NCBI RefSeq assembly: GCF_040954835.1
Contig: NC_090697.1
Location: forward strand, 880,501-944,500
Direction of reading: 5' to 3'
Length of the DNA: 64,000 nucleotides
From: Lepisosteus oculatus
Taxonomy: Eukaryota; Chordata; Actinopteri; Semionotiformes; Lepisosteidae
Within the stretch, counting starts at the first letter, position 1. Each line of letters opens with the position of its first letter. The position numbers and the translations under genes are program-made. A model generated the notes under the pieces. That model was given only the letters and a program-made list of their open reading frames with translations, was not told the DNA's origin and searched no databases. This document shows, in pieces, positions 1 to 12,800 of this stretch.

Positions 1-1
1 A

Positions 2-478
2 ATAATCTGCGACAGGAAAATTCCTAGAAAGTTAAAGTGCAAAATGTACAAGACTGTGATTAGACCTGTACTACTATATGGAGCTGAATGCTTGGCAGTT
101 GGAAAGAGGGAAGAGAACTTGATGAGAAGAACTGAAATGAGGATGTTGAGATGGATTCTACAGATTTCAATGAAGGAAAAGATCAGAAATGAAGAAATCC
201 GTAGACGATGTAGGGTGGTGGATGTGGTTGAGAAGATGCGAGAGGCGAGGTTACGGTGGTATGGACATATCATGAGGAGGGACGTTGAGGAAGTAACAAA
301 GAGGGTAATGAAATTTGAGGTGGAAGGTAACAGAAGAAGAGGCAGGCCTAGAAAGAGATGGATAGATTGTGTGAGGAAAGATATGGAGGTATGTGAAGTG
401 AGTGAGGAAGATGTGCTTGACAGAGACAAGTGGAGAAGAGCAACCAAAGCAGCTGACCCCAGGACAGTCTGGGACTAA
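2..478 (+). mobile_element. RTE-type LINE, C-terminal end of the reverse transcriptase ORF
   Basis: One frame is open from the left edge of the window to a TAA at 476-478. The protein has the typical end of the ORF2 protein of RTE-like non-LTR retrotransposons: VIRPVLLYGAE, then RTEMRMLRWIL, then LRWYGHIMRR, a basic GRPRKRW stretch, and the closing RDKWRRATKAADPR. This lies downstream of the catalytic reverse transcriptase motifs, which would be outside the window. The stop is followed by a GAA-rich simple tail, as expected at the 3' end of such a LINE. No frameshift or stop interrupts the visible part, so the copy is fairly young or only lightly decayed. The clade call is from remembered family sequence; a related RTE/BovB-like clade is possible. 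Confidence 0.85.
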
Positions 479-2778
479 GGCTGTGAAAAAGATGAAGAAG
501 AAGAAGAAGATCTGGGATTTCTTTCCTTTTTTCTTTTCAGCAAATGTGTTTGTTTTCATTCAGCCGTTACATTGAATATAAAATCATTAATAATTAATAA
601 AGTAAAAGTTTCTTAGCAGATGGCGTACAGTATGTGCTAATTATATGTTAGATACACACATATTTAGCGTGCAGTGGGTGTTTGTAAGGTTTACCTATCT
701 GGTGTATTAATTAGACTGTATATAGTACAGGTTTCTGTTGACTCCTAATAACAGATTTAGTCTAATGGACCTTGTCACACGTGGGAAGGCTCAGTGACCC
801 ACTGTCTGGAATCTGGTCTTTGCAGTGTCAGAAAGCCTGTAGGCTCCATTATAGTATTTTAATCTGGATGATGGGAGAACATGTGTCAGTATTTCAGCAT
901 CAGAGAAGTAAAGCAACGTTCTTAACAAGCATTGTTCTGCAGGTCGAAGAAAGCCTTGTTATGTTTTTTCCATACATTTCAAATGATAAGAGTCAAGAGT
1001 AACAAAACAATTTCTAACTTCTATTAGGAGTTTGTCATTATTGTTTGATGGCACTGAAATCAGTCACACACTTTGTGAAGTTGATGTTGGAAGCATACAG
1101 TAATTTCAGTCTTGTCAAAGTTTATTTTAGGAAAGTTCTGTTATATTCATATTTTAATATAATTGCAAAGTGCAGAATCTTAAATTATAATTATGATTTT
1201 ATGAGCTATCATCTTCCAGCTTTGTATGGTATTTAATTCCAAACACACAGCATTGTTGTAATGCTTTAATGAAAGATTAATTGAGTCAAAGATTTGCAAA
1301 GATGCTGGATCGCTGTGTGTGTGTCATACATTATACATCGAGTGGTGTACTAGCCTTCCAGTTCACGCTGCGCTAAGTTTGACAGGGAGGAAATGAGGTT
1401 GCATCAGCTGCCAACAAGCAAAGGCTCACTGTTGACAATTTTAGAACCCTGTGTTGTGGCATGTGCAAGCTGGTGATCAGTGATCAAGACTACTTTAGTC
1501 CTGGAAAACGCTTTTTAATAAACCCCTATAGGGTAGAGTTATATTTAAAAACGATGTGTTAGAGTAAAACAAATCATGAAGGTTATGTGCAAATGGTTAT
1601 CATTCTCCCTTATTAGCTAATTGAAATATATTCTGACCAGCTGCAGTTAATGGAGAATAGCATGATTTGTGTAACAGCTGACTTCACAAGCAGGATGCTA
1701 ATGCGAAGGAGAGAAAGAGGGTGAGAATGATCTGGGATTGGGCTGCTAAACCGAGTGTTTTGTCATACAGACAGGCTGTCACAATGGCATTGAGCCTGAG
1801 TGGTGCAAATAAAGCAGATTTCAGCTCTAGTAAGGGGGTGTACATATTTTAGAGATGCTTTTAAATAAAGGCTAACATGGGGAGAATAACTATGAAATTC
1901 AAGCTTTTGTTGACATTGAAGTTGTATCTGGCTGGTTAGTAAGTGCAAGTGCACATTCTAACTCAGAATGAGTGAACATTCAGACCACAGAAGAACACCC
2001 TTATTGGCCTGTGGATGGAAATATACACTGCAAACGTCCTAATGCCCTTGTGGTTGAGGAAAATGCTGAACTTTAACTCAAGCCTATTGCTAGTGGTGAT
2101 GCCTTGAGGCAGTTTTCAGTGGATAAAGAGCCTATCCACAAAAAGGATGACGACCTTGGAGAGACAGAGCCCACTGGAATGACTCAAGGCAATGTGGAGT
2201 GTGGAATGTGTTTGGCCAAAAAGTATTGCTGATGGTGGGAAAGCCATAGATTTCACTGCAGAAGTCAAGTTCCTTCCCGAGTTGTGATAACCAGGCAAGT
2301 GGGGGTGGAGCAGGCTGTCTTGTCCCACAGAACAACTCGTCTTCAAAGTTTGAAAATGGAACATGATTGTCGGAGATTGAACAGCCACCAGTGGCTCCCT
2401 CAAGCCGACAGACAGCTTACTATAATGGTGATGAGGTCTTCTTACACATCTTGAGAGGCACAAACAACACACTTTTCAACCCTATTCTATCCCATTACCC
2501 CAAATAATGGCACAGAGCAAAGGTTTGCAAAGCCCCTAGGTTGGTCCCTGTTCTTCTATCCTTTAGCCCTAATACATAATTAACGCTTCGTGAAAGGTTT
2601 AACAAAAGATGACAATGTATGCGAACACTCAATTTCAGTATTGGGTTGGATCACTTGAGTGTCAATGACTTCAACTTAACACTTCCTGTAACTTTTTATC
2701 AGTCTCTTGCATTAACTTTAGTTTTGGTCCATTCTTCCTTATAGAACTCATTCCGTGACAATGTAAGGTTTTCTTGCA
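479..2778. other. No gene recognised
   Basis: AT-rich sequence with only short open frames, none with a recognisable domain. A GAA-rich run just after 490 belongs to the LINE tail. I see no RNA gene or clear interspersed repeat in the remainder. Confidence 0.5.
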
Positions 2779-3498
2779 TCAGCAGTTCACTTTAGGTTTA
2801 GACTTTGGCTTTGCCAATCTAAAATGCAAAACTCTGTTGTAGATCTGCTTGTCTTGCTTCATCCACTTCTGGCTCACTGTCAGCTGACAAATGGATGGCC
2901 TGACGTTCTCCTCCAAAATGTGCTCGTACATTGAATTGCTGAATTCAGTTTCATCATTGAGGGAAAGTTTTCTGGGTTCTGCGGCACAACGCAGCACCAA
3001 TCCATGACACTCCCACCTGACAATTTGAGGACTGGGATGTGGTTCTTCTGTTGGAAGGCAGAGGTTTGTTTTGCTACACAAAATGTTTCTCATTTTATCC
3101 AAAGAGCTCAAGTTTTGATCCATCTGTGCCAGAACATTTTTCCAGTAGTCTTGCACATCCTCCAGCTGCTTTCTGGCAAACATGAGATAGGAGGTAATAA
3201 TCTTTTTATATAGCAATGTTTTATTCTTGGCTATCCTCCCACTACCACTATTCCCATGATGGTATTTTCTGAGGGCTGAGGCATGAGCACTGACATGAGC
3301 TACAGAGAGGCCTGAGGTTCCACAGACATTATGCTGCGGCTCTTTGTGACTTTCCAGGCTGCTCTTTGGAAGATCTTGGCAGGATGACTCTGGCAGGATG
3401 ATCCTGGGTCTGGAATGTTTCCATTTGTCCACTGTCTGACAGATCGTGGAGTTGGTCAGCAGTGAGAAGTCCCGCCCAGTGATCCAGATTGGACCCAT
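2779..3498 (-). CDS. Unidentified 239-codon ORF, possible terminal exon
   Basis: This is the longest uninterrupted frame in the window (239 codons, ending in TGA). The ATG at 3498-3496 directly follows CAG, with a pyrimidine-rich stretch before it, so it looks like a splice acceptor. An in-frame TAA lies two codons upstream, so the open frame begins almost exactly at that acceptor. The protein is mixed in composition and not a simple repeat. It has a middle part rich in Leu, Lys and Gln that could be helical (around residues 98-140) and a basic Lys/Pro-rich end. There is no signal peptide or clear membrane segment. I do not recognise the family. It could be the last exon of a gene whose other exons lie to the right on the minus strand, perhaps starting in the CpG-rich block at 4081-4470, or a long chance frame. 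No strong poly(A) signal is seen shortly after the stop. Confidence 0.35.
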   Translation of the reverse strand: MGPIWITGRDFSLLTNSTICQTVDKWKHSRPRIILPESSCQDLPKSSLESHKEPQHNVCGTSGLSVAHVSAHASALRKYHHGNSGSGRIAKNKTLLYKKIITSYLMFARKQLEDVQDYWKNVLAQMDQNLSSLDKMRNILCSKTNLCLPTEEPHPSPQIVRWECHGLVLRCAAEPRKLSLNDETEFSNSMYEHILEENVRPSICQLTVSQKWMKQDKQIYNRVLHFRLAKPKSKPKVNC

Positions 3499-4080
3499 CT
3501 GTTATATGGAATAGAAATGCTGGGCAGGACCCGGGGCTTCAGTGTGCCCAGGACGTCAATTTCAACACTGTCATACTCAGTAAGGTCAGCAGAGGAACAA
3601 ACAGAGGTAAGGCTGAAAAAAATGTTTTTTTTTTAGTGTTTAATGGTTTAATGGATGTTTTTTAGTGTTTAATGGATGAACACAGACACCTTGGCCCGAG
3701 TATTCAAAAGCAGGGGAGCTCATACCATTAAGATGCCCTGCACACTTCTAAAAACTGTGACTTAGTGACTACGGCTGCTGAGACTGTTTTGGGGCAGAGG
3801 CAGGAGAAGGGTGACATTATGGAGCAAAATGGCTCATCCAATTACAGATTCTGCATCTCTAACTGTGATTAGGACAGTCAGGTCGTGCCCTGATAAATCA
3901 CAACTCCCACAGCATGGCTGTGGTTCTGCAAGGCAGCCTTCAGTGTGTCCATGACAGCAAGCTCCTGTGTTGCACTAACTGTAGTTACAGTCCCTCTGAC
4001 TGTATTTAGAGTTTAATTGCCAGGTTCAAGAAAAAAGTATTTTGCAGATCTGAAATCCCCAAACATTTTGAAGGTGTTCA
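3499..4080. other. No gene recognised
   Basis: Nothing identifiable apart from a small local duplication near 3630-3680, where a short TTTAGTGTTTAATGG-like segment is repeated. Confidence 0.5.
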
Positions 4081-4470
4081 CCTGCACATGGGAGTGCTCG
4101 TTCCTGTGGAGCTGCTGCGTCCTGCGAAAACGTCTCATACGACAGCCGCCCACACTGTCAGAAGCAAAGCCTGCCGGAAGAGCAGCTGTGACATCCTTCC
4201 ATAGTGCAGCCGGACTGACTGTGTGGGAGAGGCGCCGGCCCGCGATTCCTAGAGAAAATAGGAGCCCTTTGCCAGCGTCACTAGTGTCTTCCACTCGAGA
4301 GCGAGAGCGTGCTTTTCTAACGGATCCAATCAGTGACCCTGGGGAACGGGTGACTCACCAGCCGGGGACAAAACAGGAGGTGGTGGGAGAAATTAAAAAC
4401 CCAGCATCCGCGTCAGTAAGGGTATATCAGAGAGCAGTGTAACACACAGGAGCGCGTGCTAAAACAGGTA
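4081..4470 (+). promoter_or_regulatory. CpG-rich block, candidate promoter
   Basis: CpG density is far above the neighbouring AT-rich DNA, with roughly 28 CpGs in under 400 bases by eye. On the plus strand there is a CCAAT element at about 4326-4331, an ATTAAAA TATA-like element near 4391, and a CAG|GTACAAG splice-donor-like site near 4468. The spacing would fit a start site near 4420 and a short first exon. It could equally drive transcription on the minus strand toward the ORF at 2779-3498, or be the regulatory part of an unrecognised retroelement. Open frames run through it on both strands, which is common in GC-rich DNA and is not evidence of coding. Confidence 0.3.
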
Positions 4471-7400
4471 CAAGATTAGCGGTTTACACATCTCTCTCTC
4501 TAGCCTCTCAGAGCACAGTGCCGTGACATCCCCCCTTTCACACTGCAACACAGCGGCTGAAGAGCAATAGCCAGTACAGAGCAGAACTGTTCCATCCTAT
4601 GATTCCTGTCATCTCGTTTACTGGAACACAAAACACATCATAACCATAAAAAGTCAAATATAAAGAGATCATTTGCTAGTTTATGGTGAACAAATGGCAG
4701 ATATTTAATTGTTTGGAGGAGCTGACAGCATATTAAAAAGACCTGATTTAATCTTTGGAACACTGGAGCCTGTTTGGAACTCTCTATTACAGGCATCATA
4801 AACCCTTAGCAGCAGTTACTCTACTATTTAGAATCAAATCTTCAATATTACGAATGAGGCCATTTCTTGGAACAATAGCTGGAATGATACAAATTGTGTC
4901 TCCATAAATGATCCACTTAAATTTCCTTGCATTCATTTGACACCTGATAGTTTCTTATTATCACAGCTTCTGTTCCTCTATGCATACTCTGTATGGGTGA
5001 GACTGTATTTTAGGAGTGTCTAGAGGTTGTTCAATTCTGTTTCCCCCCTGCTCCTGCTTCTCCTGCGCAATCAGTCTCATCTGAGACCCTCACAGTGGCG
5101 GAGACAGATCATGCTGACTGGTCGGACTCGGTTGGCGATTTGGTCTCTGCATTCCTTCTCCTGGAACCAGAGGATCCTGGACTGTCCCGTTTCTAAAGAG
5201 CCCTCTATGCTTGGATCCACTGGCCCGTGGGAGACGGAAGAGTTGTAGGCATTATTATTTTTAGTTTTATTTTTCGTATTGCATTTTGCTATCTTTGGGA
5301 TATTAAACAATATATATTTTTGAACAAACATGCTGTTATTGAGAGGTCTGGCACATACATCCAAGTCTAATTTTCTATTGATTGTTGTGTTTAATATTTG
5401 TGGTGAAAGAGTTTTTTGAATAATGTTTTATTGAGAGCTGCACAGAACAAGGAGCAGACTCGGTGTTTAAATAAGAAACAGATTTAAATTATAGATCAAT
5501 TAGCTTCTTTGCCCACACATTTTCTTTCAGCTAGAAATGAATGTGATAATATCAGTGTGTTTACATTAATAGGATTGTATTTCTCAATGAATTATTCAGC
5601 ATTGCAGTACTGTATAATGAACATCTATGCAGTATTTAATTCAACCTTCAGCCAGCACTACATTCCTTGTTGGACTCAGACTTGCCCAATAGCATTTCTG
5701 CAACATTTTAGATCTCTGTCTGTGACCAATCTGTGGAAGCAATACAAAGTGGCAAGGAGAAATGTTGGCATATGTTATTAAAATTGTAGGATTTACATGT
5801 AGGGATGTTAAAATTATTCTAGTTGGCCACCCATCTGGGTAGGTTGCTTAGAGTGTCCTGCTGTCTTTGGTTCATGCTCCAGATCTTGGACATCTCAATG
5901 GTGTTGTACAGTTCACTCTTGGACTGCGGGGTATATCTGTCCTGCCTACCCTTCCCCTACTACAGCCCTTGGCAAGGCATATACATTACGGTGATACAGC
6001 TTCAGAGCTGGACACCTAAAAGATTGTTTTGCCTCTCTGTCAGGTCTGTGGGTTGTGGAGTGCTGGCTGCAATGAGAGCTGGCTAGATGTCTCTTCTCCA
6101 CACCTTCTCTTTCTTTCTGTTATCTGTTCTCCATCTATTAAACCTCACAGCTCCCAGTGAGCCACCTCTTTCACAACACATATCTCATACCTAAACAATG
6201 AGGTTTTCCTTCTCATTAAGGTTTTAGCCCCAAGGCAAAGCTTTTGTGTAGTGGAGCCCTCTTTCACCATTCTACATTCTTTTTTCGGATGGATTTGTCC
6301 TTCTGTACAGATTATATTGATTTGTTTCTCTTTCTCTAACCTACACTTACTGTAAGCTATATCTTTCTCAGCGAGCCTTCTTTAAGTACTCTTCTTAATA
6401 ATTAATCACCGAAGGGGCTAATTTCTCCCCATGAGTCTTCTCTCAGTTTGTATCACTCTCACATGGAAGTCAGACTGAATGATTCTTTGTGTGTTTAATT
6501 TTCTTCTGATTATTTGAAGCACTTGAGAACAGGTTATATACACGCTTGCAGACCACAGTGGGGGAACTGTATGGTAGTGCTAAGTGTGCTGTCAGCCTGG
6601 GAATCAACATGGCTGAGTCACCTGAGTGTTGTCAAGTCAAGACCGGGCTGCTGTACTCTTTACTGGTCGCCTGACATTGACCAGGGAATTGAACTGTGGG
6701 TCAAGGACCCACTGTGGGTCAGTGTATTCCAACACCCTACGGCCAGTTCTGTGCCCATCAGGATCTTCAGAACAACAGCAGTTAGATGCTTGGCGGGGAA
6801 TCCCTGGTGCTGTGACTGTCTGTTTCTCAGCAGGGCCTGTCACCACTCAGACACCAGGCAATTTCCATTACCTTAAAACAGAGGAGGGGTCACAGCATTC
6901 CTCAGCGTTGCAGCATTCTTCTCAGCGCCCCTCAGTGATAAAGGAATATGCACTTTTGAACAGCTGTTCATGACCCACAAGCCAACAGAGGGGATAAAAG
7001 ATTCGAGTTAAGATTTAAGAATGGCCTATTAGCCCACCTGGTGCAAGTGTGACCATGTCAGATGTCTCTCCTGCTTTACAGAGCCACCAAGCAAGACACG
7101 AGTGGCCCCTTCAGCCCAGCTGATGATGTGACCCAAATTGCCCCTCTCCTGCACCGACCTCACAGTGGGATGACAGTTTCCTGACATATTTTCAACCACT
7201 GTGTGTGAAAACACAAATGTACAGAAATACAAACATGTTGATGCATAATTTTCCAGCAAATATCTTTTGAAACTACTATCCTCAATTAAGCTTCTGTTTT
7301 TATTTCTGGTGCTAGGATTCTGTGCCAATCTGATTGCTCACGAAAGCTGTTTGCAAGGTTGGAAATGTACAGCAATAAAGCACAATTGCATAGGGATACC

Positions 7401-7960
7401 TTGTACTCTGTCATACTGTATGGTCACATGAAGACCTCTGTGCCACCAAACCAGTGTTACTGCTGACACTGGAAAATGGGTATCCTTATTTCCCCCTGCA
7501 CAGAGAGCCCGACTGCACGGACAAAGAGAAGCTCTGGAACTGGAGCAGGTGGACTGGACTGTTTCCACGCCACTCAGCTCTGTCAGTCCCTTTGTCTGCC
7601 CCTGGAGACGGAGACTCTCAGCTGAGCAGAGAACAGTTCTAAAAATCCACTGCATGTAATCCACACAGTCTGATGTGAAGCACAGAATGAAATGTTTTTT
7701 AAATGAATGAAGTAGCTCACTCTTTCTGAGCCGCGAGTCCTACGCAGATGTGTGATCCATAATTACTAGCAGTTGTTCAGTTTTTTTTAAGATTTTTGCT
7801 TAAAATAGACCTTTATGGATTTAGACTGTCACCCAAGAGCTTTTTAAAACCAGTGTGTTAGTCAAACATAATACCAAAATAATGCTTGGGTATGCGACAG
7901 ATGTGAATTGATATTATTTAAAGTAGGTCCTCCAGCGTTTCAGAAACAATGGTCATTCGT
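4471..7960. other. No gene recognised
   Basis: Only short frames on both strands, without recognisable domains, splice-framed exons or RNA genes. The pyrimidine-rich stretch around 6080-6500 is low in complexity but not a clear tandem repeat. Confidence 0.5.
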
Positions 7961-7974
7961 GCGCCATCTACTGG
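7961..7974 (-). promoter_or_regulatory. CTCF-like motif
   Basis: On the minus strand this reads CCAGTAGATGGCGC, which fits the core CTCF pattern CCA-N-N-AG-N-N-GGC. A weaker match, CCATAAGATGGCA, lies at 8951-8963 on the same strand. Motif matches alone do not show binding. Confidence 0.35.
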
Positions 7975-9204
7975 ACTAATCGTGAAAAACAACTTCAAAT
8001 CTGGGAGACGGGAGTGATTTTTCCTGTGAGTAGAGGGTCATCTCATCTTGGCAGGGATTCTCTGAAAGAATCTGAGAACTAAACGATGGAATGCGTTAAA
8101 ATTACATTTCAGCATAAACATAATCTACAGAAAACAGACTCAGACATTTCTTTGTTCCTGTTATAGCTCAGCATTAGTAGAAATAAAAGGGTCTCGCCCC
8201 GTGTAAACTACAGGAAACGACAGTGATGTGGAACAAGAAATCGCACAACAGTGTCGCCTGTCCTTCTTAGGGTCTTGATGCTTCGCTACATACTGAGGCA
8301 ACAGTCTCCGGAGTGACCCGCCAGTGGGGTTTCAAGGCTCTTCACAAAAATGCTGAATCTGCTCGAAAAGTCAAATGATAACACAACTGAATTTATGGAT
8401 AAATTAAAAATTAATGCGTTACAATATTATTCATGCTTCGCTGCAGAAGAACGTTTGTTTTGAGTTGGGGAAGATGTATGTCATGTATGTCCGTATGTCA
8501 CTGAAATACGAGCTGGTATTGGAGGAAACAAGTTTCATGTAACACATTATGCAGTATGTTCCGTGTTAGTAGTGTTGTTTTCTCTAACGATATTTGACAG
8601 AAGGCCGGCACATGTGACATGACTAGTGGATAAAAGAATGTGCTCCATCAGACAGAAGGCACAGTCCATTAGGATAATGGATGTAGATGACATATAGTTA
8701 ATTTGCTTTCTTGGCAATAACTTTATTATGGACTTTCAATTACGAAACTAATACAAACTTTAAACAATCCCTTAACAGTAATTTGATATAACCAATAGTT
8801 TTCTGCCATTTGTATGTCTTTTCTTTACTAAATTACTGCTTAATTATACATAATAATGAATGCACATAGCCACGATAGCTTTAATGCAGCATAGAAACAC
8901 CGCTCATCGCTGCCTCTATTTTAGCTCATTTGGCTTATTTGGTGCTGCACTGCCATCTTATGGTAAACTGCTTTACAGCAGGCTCAATCCATCCATCCTG
9001 TAATTTTGTTCTATGTAATATCTTCAGTTAGGTTTTATTAGTTACACTGTCTTGCAGTGTTCACACCCTTGCTGTGGTGTCCCATTTCGTGAAATTATAA
9101 CACGATGCATTTTTTATCTTCATATTTTGTTCAACACATGGCAGCTAACGTTTCTGAGGGTGAACTAGGTTACAGTAACTGAAAGCAAGAACTAAAGAGA
9201 AAAA

Positions 9205-9312
9205 ATGAAATATGATGATTGCATAAGTATCTAAACCCATTAACCCAAGATTTTAGGAAAATAGCTTTGGTAATTCACTGCCTCAAGTCTTTTATGAATT
9301 TGGGGCATCAAT
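9205..9312. mobile_element. Fragment of a non-autonomous DNA transposon
   Basis: The stretch beginning TTGCATAAGTATC, followed by a run on the pattern of 'CTTTGG..A.TCACTGCCTCAAGTC', resembles part of the longer element at 47455-48585, which also contains TTGCATAAGTA followed by CCTTTGGCAGCAAT. It directly abuts the SINE that follows. This is a by-eye similarity and the copy is badly decayed. Confidence 0.3.
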
Positions 9313-9885
9313 GCCAGTAACCATGTTACCCTGCAGCTCACAACTGTCATACTGAAGCCCTGCAGGTGTGGGCCTGGTCAGTACCTGGATGGGAGACCTT
9401 CTGGGAAAAACTAAGGTTCCTGCTGGAAGAGGTGTTAGTCGGGTCAGTAGAGGGCGCTCACCCTGTGGTCTATGTGGGTCCTAATGCCCCAGTATAGTGA
9501 TGGTGACATTATACTGTAAAATAGGTGCTGTCTTTGGGATGAGACATAAATCTGAGGTCCTGACTCTCTGTGGTCCTTAAAAATCCCAGGGCATTTCTCG
9601 AAAAGAGTAACAGTGTCACTTCAGTGTCCTGACCAAATTTTCCTCTGACCTTTACCAGTTATGGCCTCCTAATAATTCCCATCTCTGAACTGGCTTTATC
9701 ACTCTGCTCTCCTCCCCACTGAGAGCTGGTGTGTGGTGAGTGTTCTGGCGCACTATGGCTGCTGTCACATCATCCAGGTGGGGCCACACACTGGTGGTGC
9801 TGGAGGGGATCCCCATTACCTGTAAAGCGCTTTGAGTGGAGTGTCCAGAAAAGTGCTATATAATTATAGCAATTATTATTGTAAT
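9313..9885 (+). mobile_element. 5S-rRNA-derived SINE (SINE3/Deu-like), copy 1
   Basis: The first 110 bases follow 5S rRNA. The clearest stretch is GGCCTGGTCAGTACCTGG then ATGGGAGACC near 9371-9398, which carries the internal RNA polymerase III promoter. A unique body follows, then the 3' tail TGTAAAGCGCTTTGAGTGG with AAAGTGCTATATAA and an ATT-rich end. That tail resembles the end of L2-type LINEs, which probably supply the machinery for mobilisation. This is a mobile repeat, not a functional 5S gene: the 5' third of the 5S region is altered and no terminator follows the head. Confidence 0.85.
9445..9458 (+). promoter_or_regulatory. CTCF-like motif inside SINE copy 1
   Basis: CAGTAGAGGGCGCTC lies in the body of the 5S-derived SINE. 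It fits the CTCF core apart from the first base. The SINE copy at 60063-60430 has CCAGCAGGTGGCGCT at the matching place. Confidence 0.35.
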
Positions 9886-12800
9886 TCTTTTCCATTTGTG
9901 CTACTGGCTTGGTGCAATTTCTGCCTGCTCTTCAGGTTTGCTGAAGCTCTCTCTCAAGGTATATGAGGATCTCTTAAGAGCAGTTGTGTTCAGGTTTTTG
10001 TCTCAACAGGACTCAATGTATGCTTTGGATCAGTGTCCTATTGAAAGGTGATTTTAGGGCAGAAGCAGTTTTGTTTTGTCTGACAACAAAACTGTACATC
10101 ACATGTGAAGTATCATAGATAGTAGGTGCTTAGTTGTAAACTCCATGCAAAATTGTTTTTTATGTCTACACAAGTCTCCTATGTGGATTTCCTGAGATAT
10201 TCTTGACTCCTGGAAATGTTCTCCCATCTCAGCCACTGACCAATTAACTCCTTGCCCAGCAGCTTAGCCGAGAGAACAGCCTGATCTAGAACATCTCTAG
10301 GGTGCCTTTCACATCTGAATAATCTGCTTCTTCATGCTCCAACAGATATTAAAACATGAAGTGTTTTATACCCTTTCCTGATCTGTGTCTTAATACAACT
10401 TTATCCCTTAGTTGTATTGAAATCTCCTTGGTCTTCGTGGTTCAATCTTTGCTTGAAATTCACTACTTGACTGAAGATCCTTAAAGAGACTGATGTATTT
10501 ATTGTGAAATTGTATGAACCATAGTTACTCAACACAGACACTAAACTATGTTAAGTTACTTTAGTGCACATAAATTCATTTGATTTAGTCACAACGATAC
10601 GATACAAGTACTTTTGCAATACTTTTGCAATCACGGGTTTTCCATTTTCTATCCTATTATCTACTTCTTTCTTTTCATTTCTTGTTTTGAATTTCTAGAG
10701 AAAGTTGTGTATATACTATACAGTGCTAAATAAAGTTTGAGAATGCCTTAGGATTTATATATTTCACATAGAAACCAAAAATGTCATTAGTTTTAAATCT
10801 AAATCCTAATAATATATACAATTAATCCGATGAAACAAATGACACAAAACATGATACTCTCCCAGTATACTCTCCTCAAATGATGCAACATTCACTATCC
10901 ATGAGTGTCAAAGCATGCAAGCCAGGAGACTCAGTGGCGGCTCCCCCAGGAGCAGAAGAGACTGCAGCTAAATGTTTCTTTTAATCATTCATCAGCCTCT
11001 CCCAGCAGTTATGAGGAATTTTGGCCCATTCCACCTTACAGAACTCCTTGAGCTCTGTCTGTGAAAACAATGTGCTTGTGGTAATGACATTTTTAAGCCG
11101 CGGATTAAAAGCAGAAACAGGTAAATAAAAATCTTAGCAAGCTAATCAATGAAAGGCAAAGCATCAGTGATTCAGCTGCTCAGCCGGACCTGGGACCTGC
11201 TGTCCTGTGGTACCTCCCGGCCAGACGCAGCCCTGACGCTGCTCATTCTGGCAGCTGACTGGGACTGGGACTGGGACTGGCACTGGGACTGGCACTGGGG
11301 ATCCCCAGACATGCGGCCAGGATCCAGCTGCGAGGACGGTGCCCGCTGAGCCCTCCTGCTCCACAGCAGGTACAGAATTCAAAAAACTATTTTAAACGTT
11401 TAAATTGGAAAGGTCTAAAATGGTAAATAACTCGATTTTTTGTTGTTTTTACAAAAAAAAAACCTAATTAATCAACACACCTTTCAGCTATAAAATCCAA
11501 ACACTCGGAACTAATTTTCTTAAACAGGCAATTTAGTCAGTGTAGAAAGCTAATAAAGCCTGTGGATATCTAATTACAGACCCATTAATGGCATAACAAT
11601 GCATGTTTCATGGGAACGCCCTCAGGGAACAGGTACAGAGAGTATATCAGCTCAGAAGACTCTCAAGCACTCCTCTCGCTGCAGGGCAACTGTCTGCAGT
11701 GCAATGTGCTGTTGAGAACTCTGCCCTGCTTATGGCATTTAGACACCCTTAGAGCAGCCAGCATGAAGGCTGCTAATATCAGTTTGTGAATTTAGAATAC
11801 AAGCAGCTCTGACTGTATGAAAACACAAGAGAGGTGCAGTCAAGATGAGGGCAATTTGCCCCATGAAGCCCGTTTGATAGATCGTACAGTAACTAATTCA
11901 AGGATCTCATCCATCCCTTTCATTAAAGCCCGCCGGGCTGGGCGGTCCGTTCCGTATCCCTCACCCTTCTGTGTGAAGACGTGGCTCCTGCTCTGGGACT
12001 GCAGCGCACTTCCACGCAGTTTCTGGCTACGAAGACCTTCTGTGAAGGATCACAGACCCCTCGTTCCTGTATGACTGAACTTAATGCCACAGAAGTGAAG
12101 ACTGAAACAACAAGGATCTCATGCAGGATTTCATGGGAGCCTGGTATACCTCAGGGTACAGAGGTTCTCATTTATTCATGAACTGAAAAAAATAACACTT
12201 TTTCTATGGTTCAAGCAGATGGTGACTATATAACTTTCAGGCCTAATCTTCACTGCCCAAACCCTGGTGGTCTGGTGAGCAGCTCCTCTGTTTTTGTTAT
12301 TTTCACTTAATACCACAATACATACAAAACATGACACTTGTTCACATAGGTATAGGTACCAAGGCATCAACAGTAATCAGTTACTGAAGAGCACAAACAT
12401 TTACCTTGCAAGGATTAATGGAAGGTTTGCCCATCAAGCACAAATGATCAAAATGATATATTAAGCATGACCTACAGTATCTAAAATGCTCTGAAGGTTC
12501 ACTAAAGGGAGTTGTCTATATGAAGCTCATGCCTCTGTTAAAACATATGTCTTGACACAGAACAATATAAACGCTCTCCAGATAGCAAACAACAGCCTGG
12601 ATAGTTTCTTTCTGTGCCGAATGACCTTTAAACATATAAAGATCTTGAGCCAGCCTGCTGCCCTGGAGGTAACTAAGAGCATCTCCATCTGTCAACACTA
12701 CAGCAAAGTGTCCAAGCCAGTGTGCCATCACAGACAGCAGTGCTTACATACACCAGCCCATCTGTTACAAATATGTGAGACATATACTGGAACGCATCAA

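Noticed and set aside
4017..4442. 141-codon plus-strand frame and overlapping 93-codon minus-strand frame
   Set aside because: The GC-rich block lacks stops on both strands; neither product has a recognisable domain. I kept the block as a possible promoter only.
9313..9425. 5S rRNA gene
   Set aside because: Only parts of 5S are preserved, and the sequence continues into a SINE body and LINE-like tail, so it is a SINE head.
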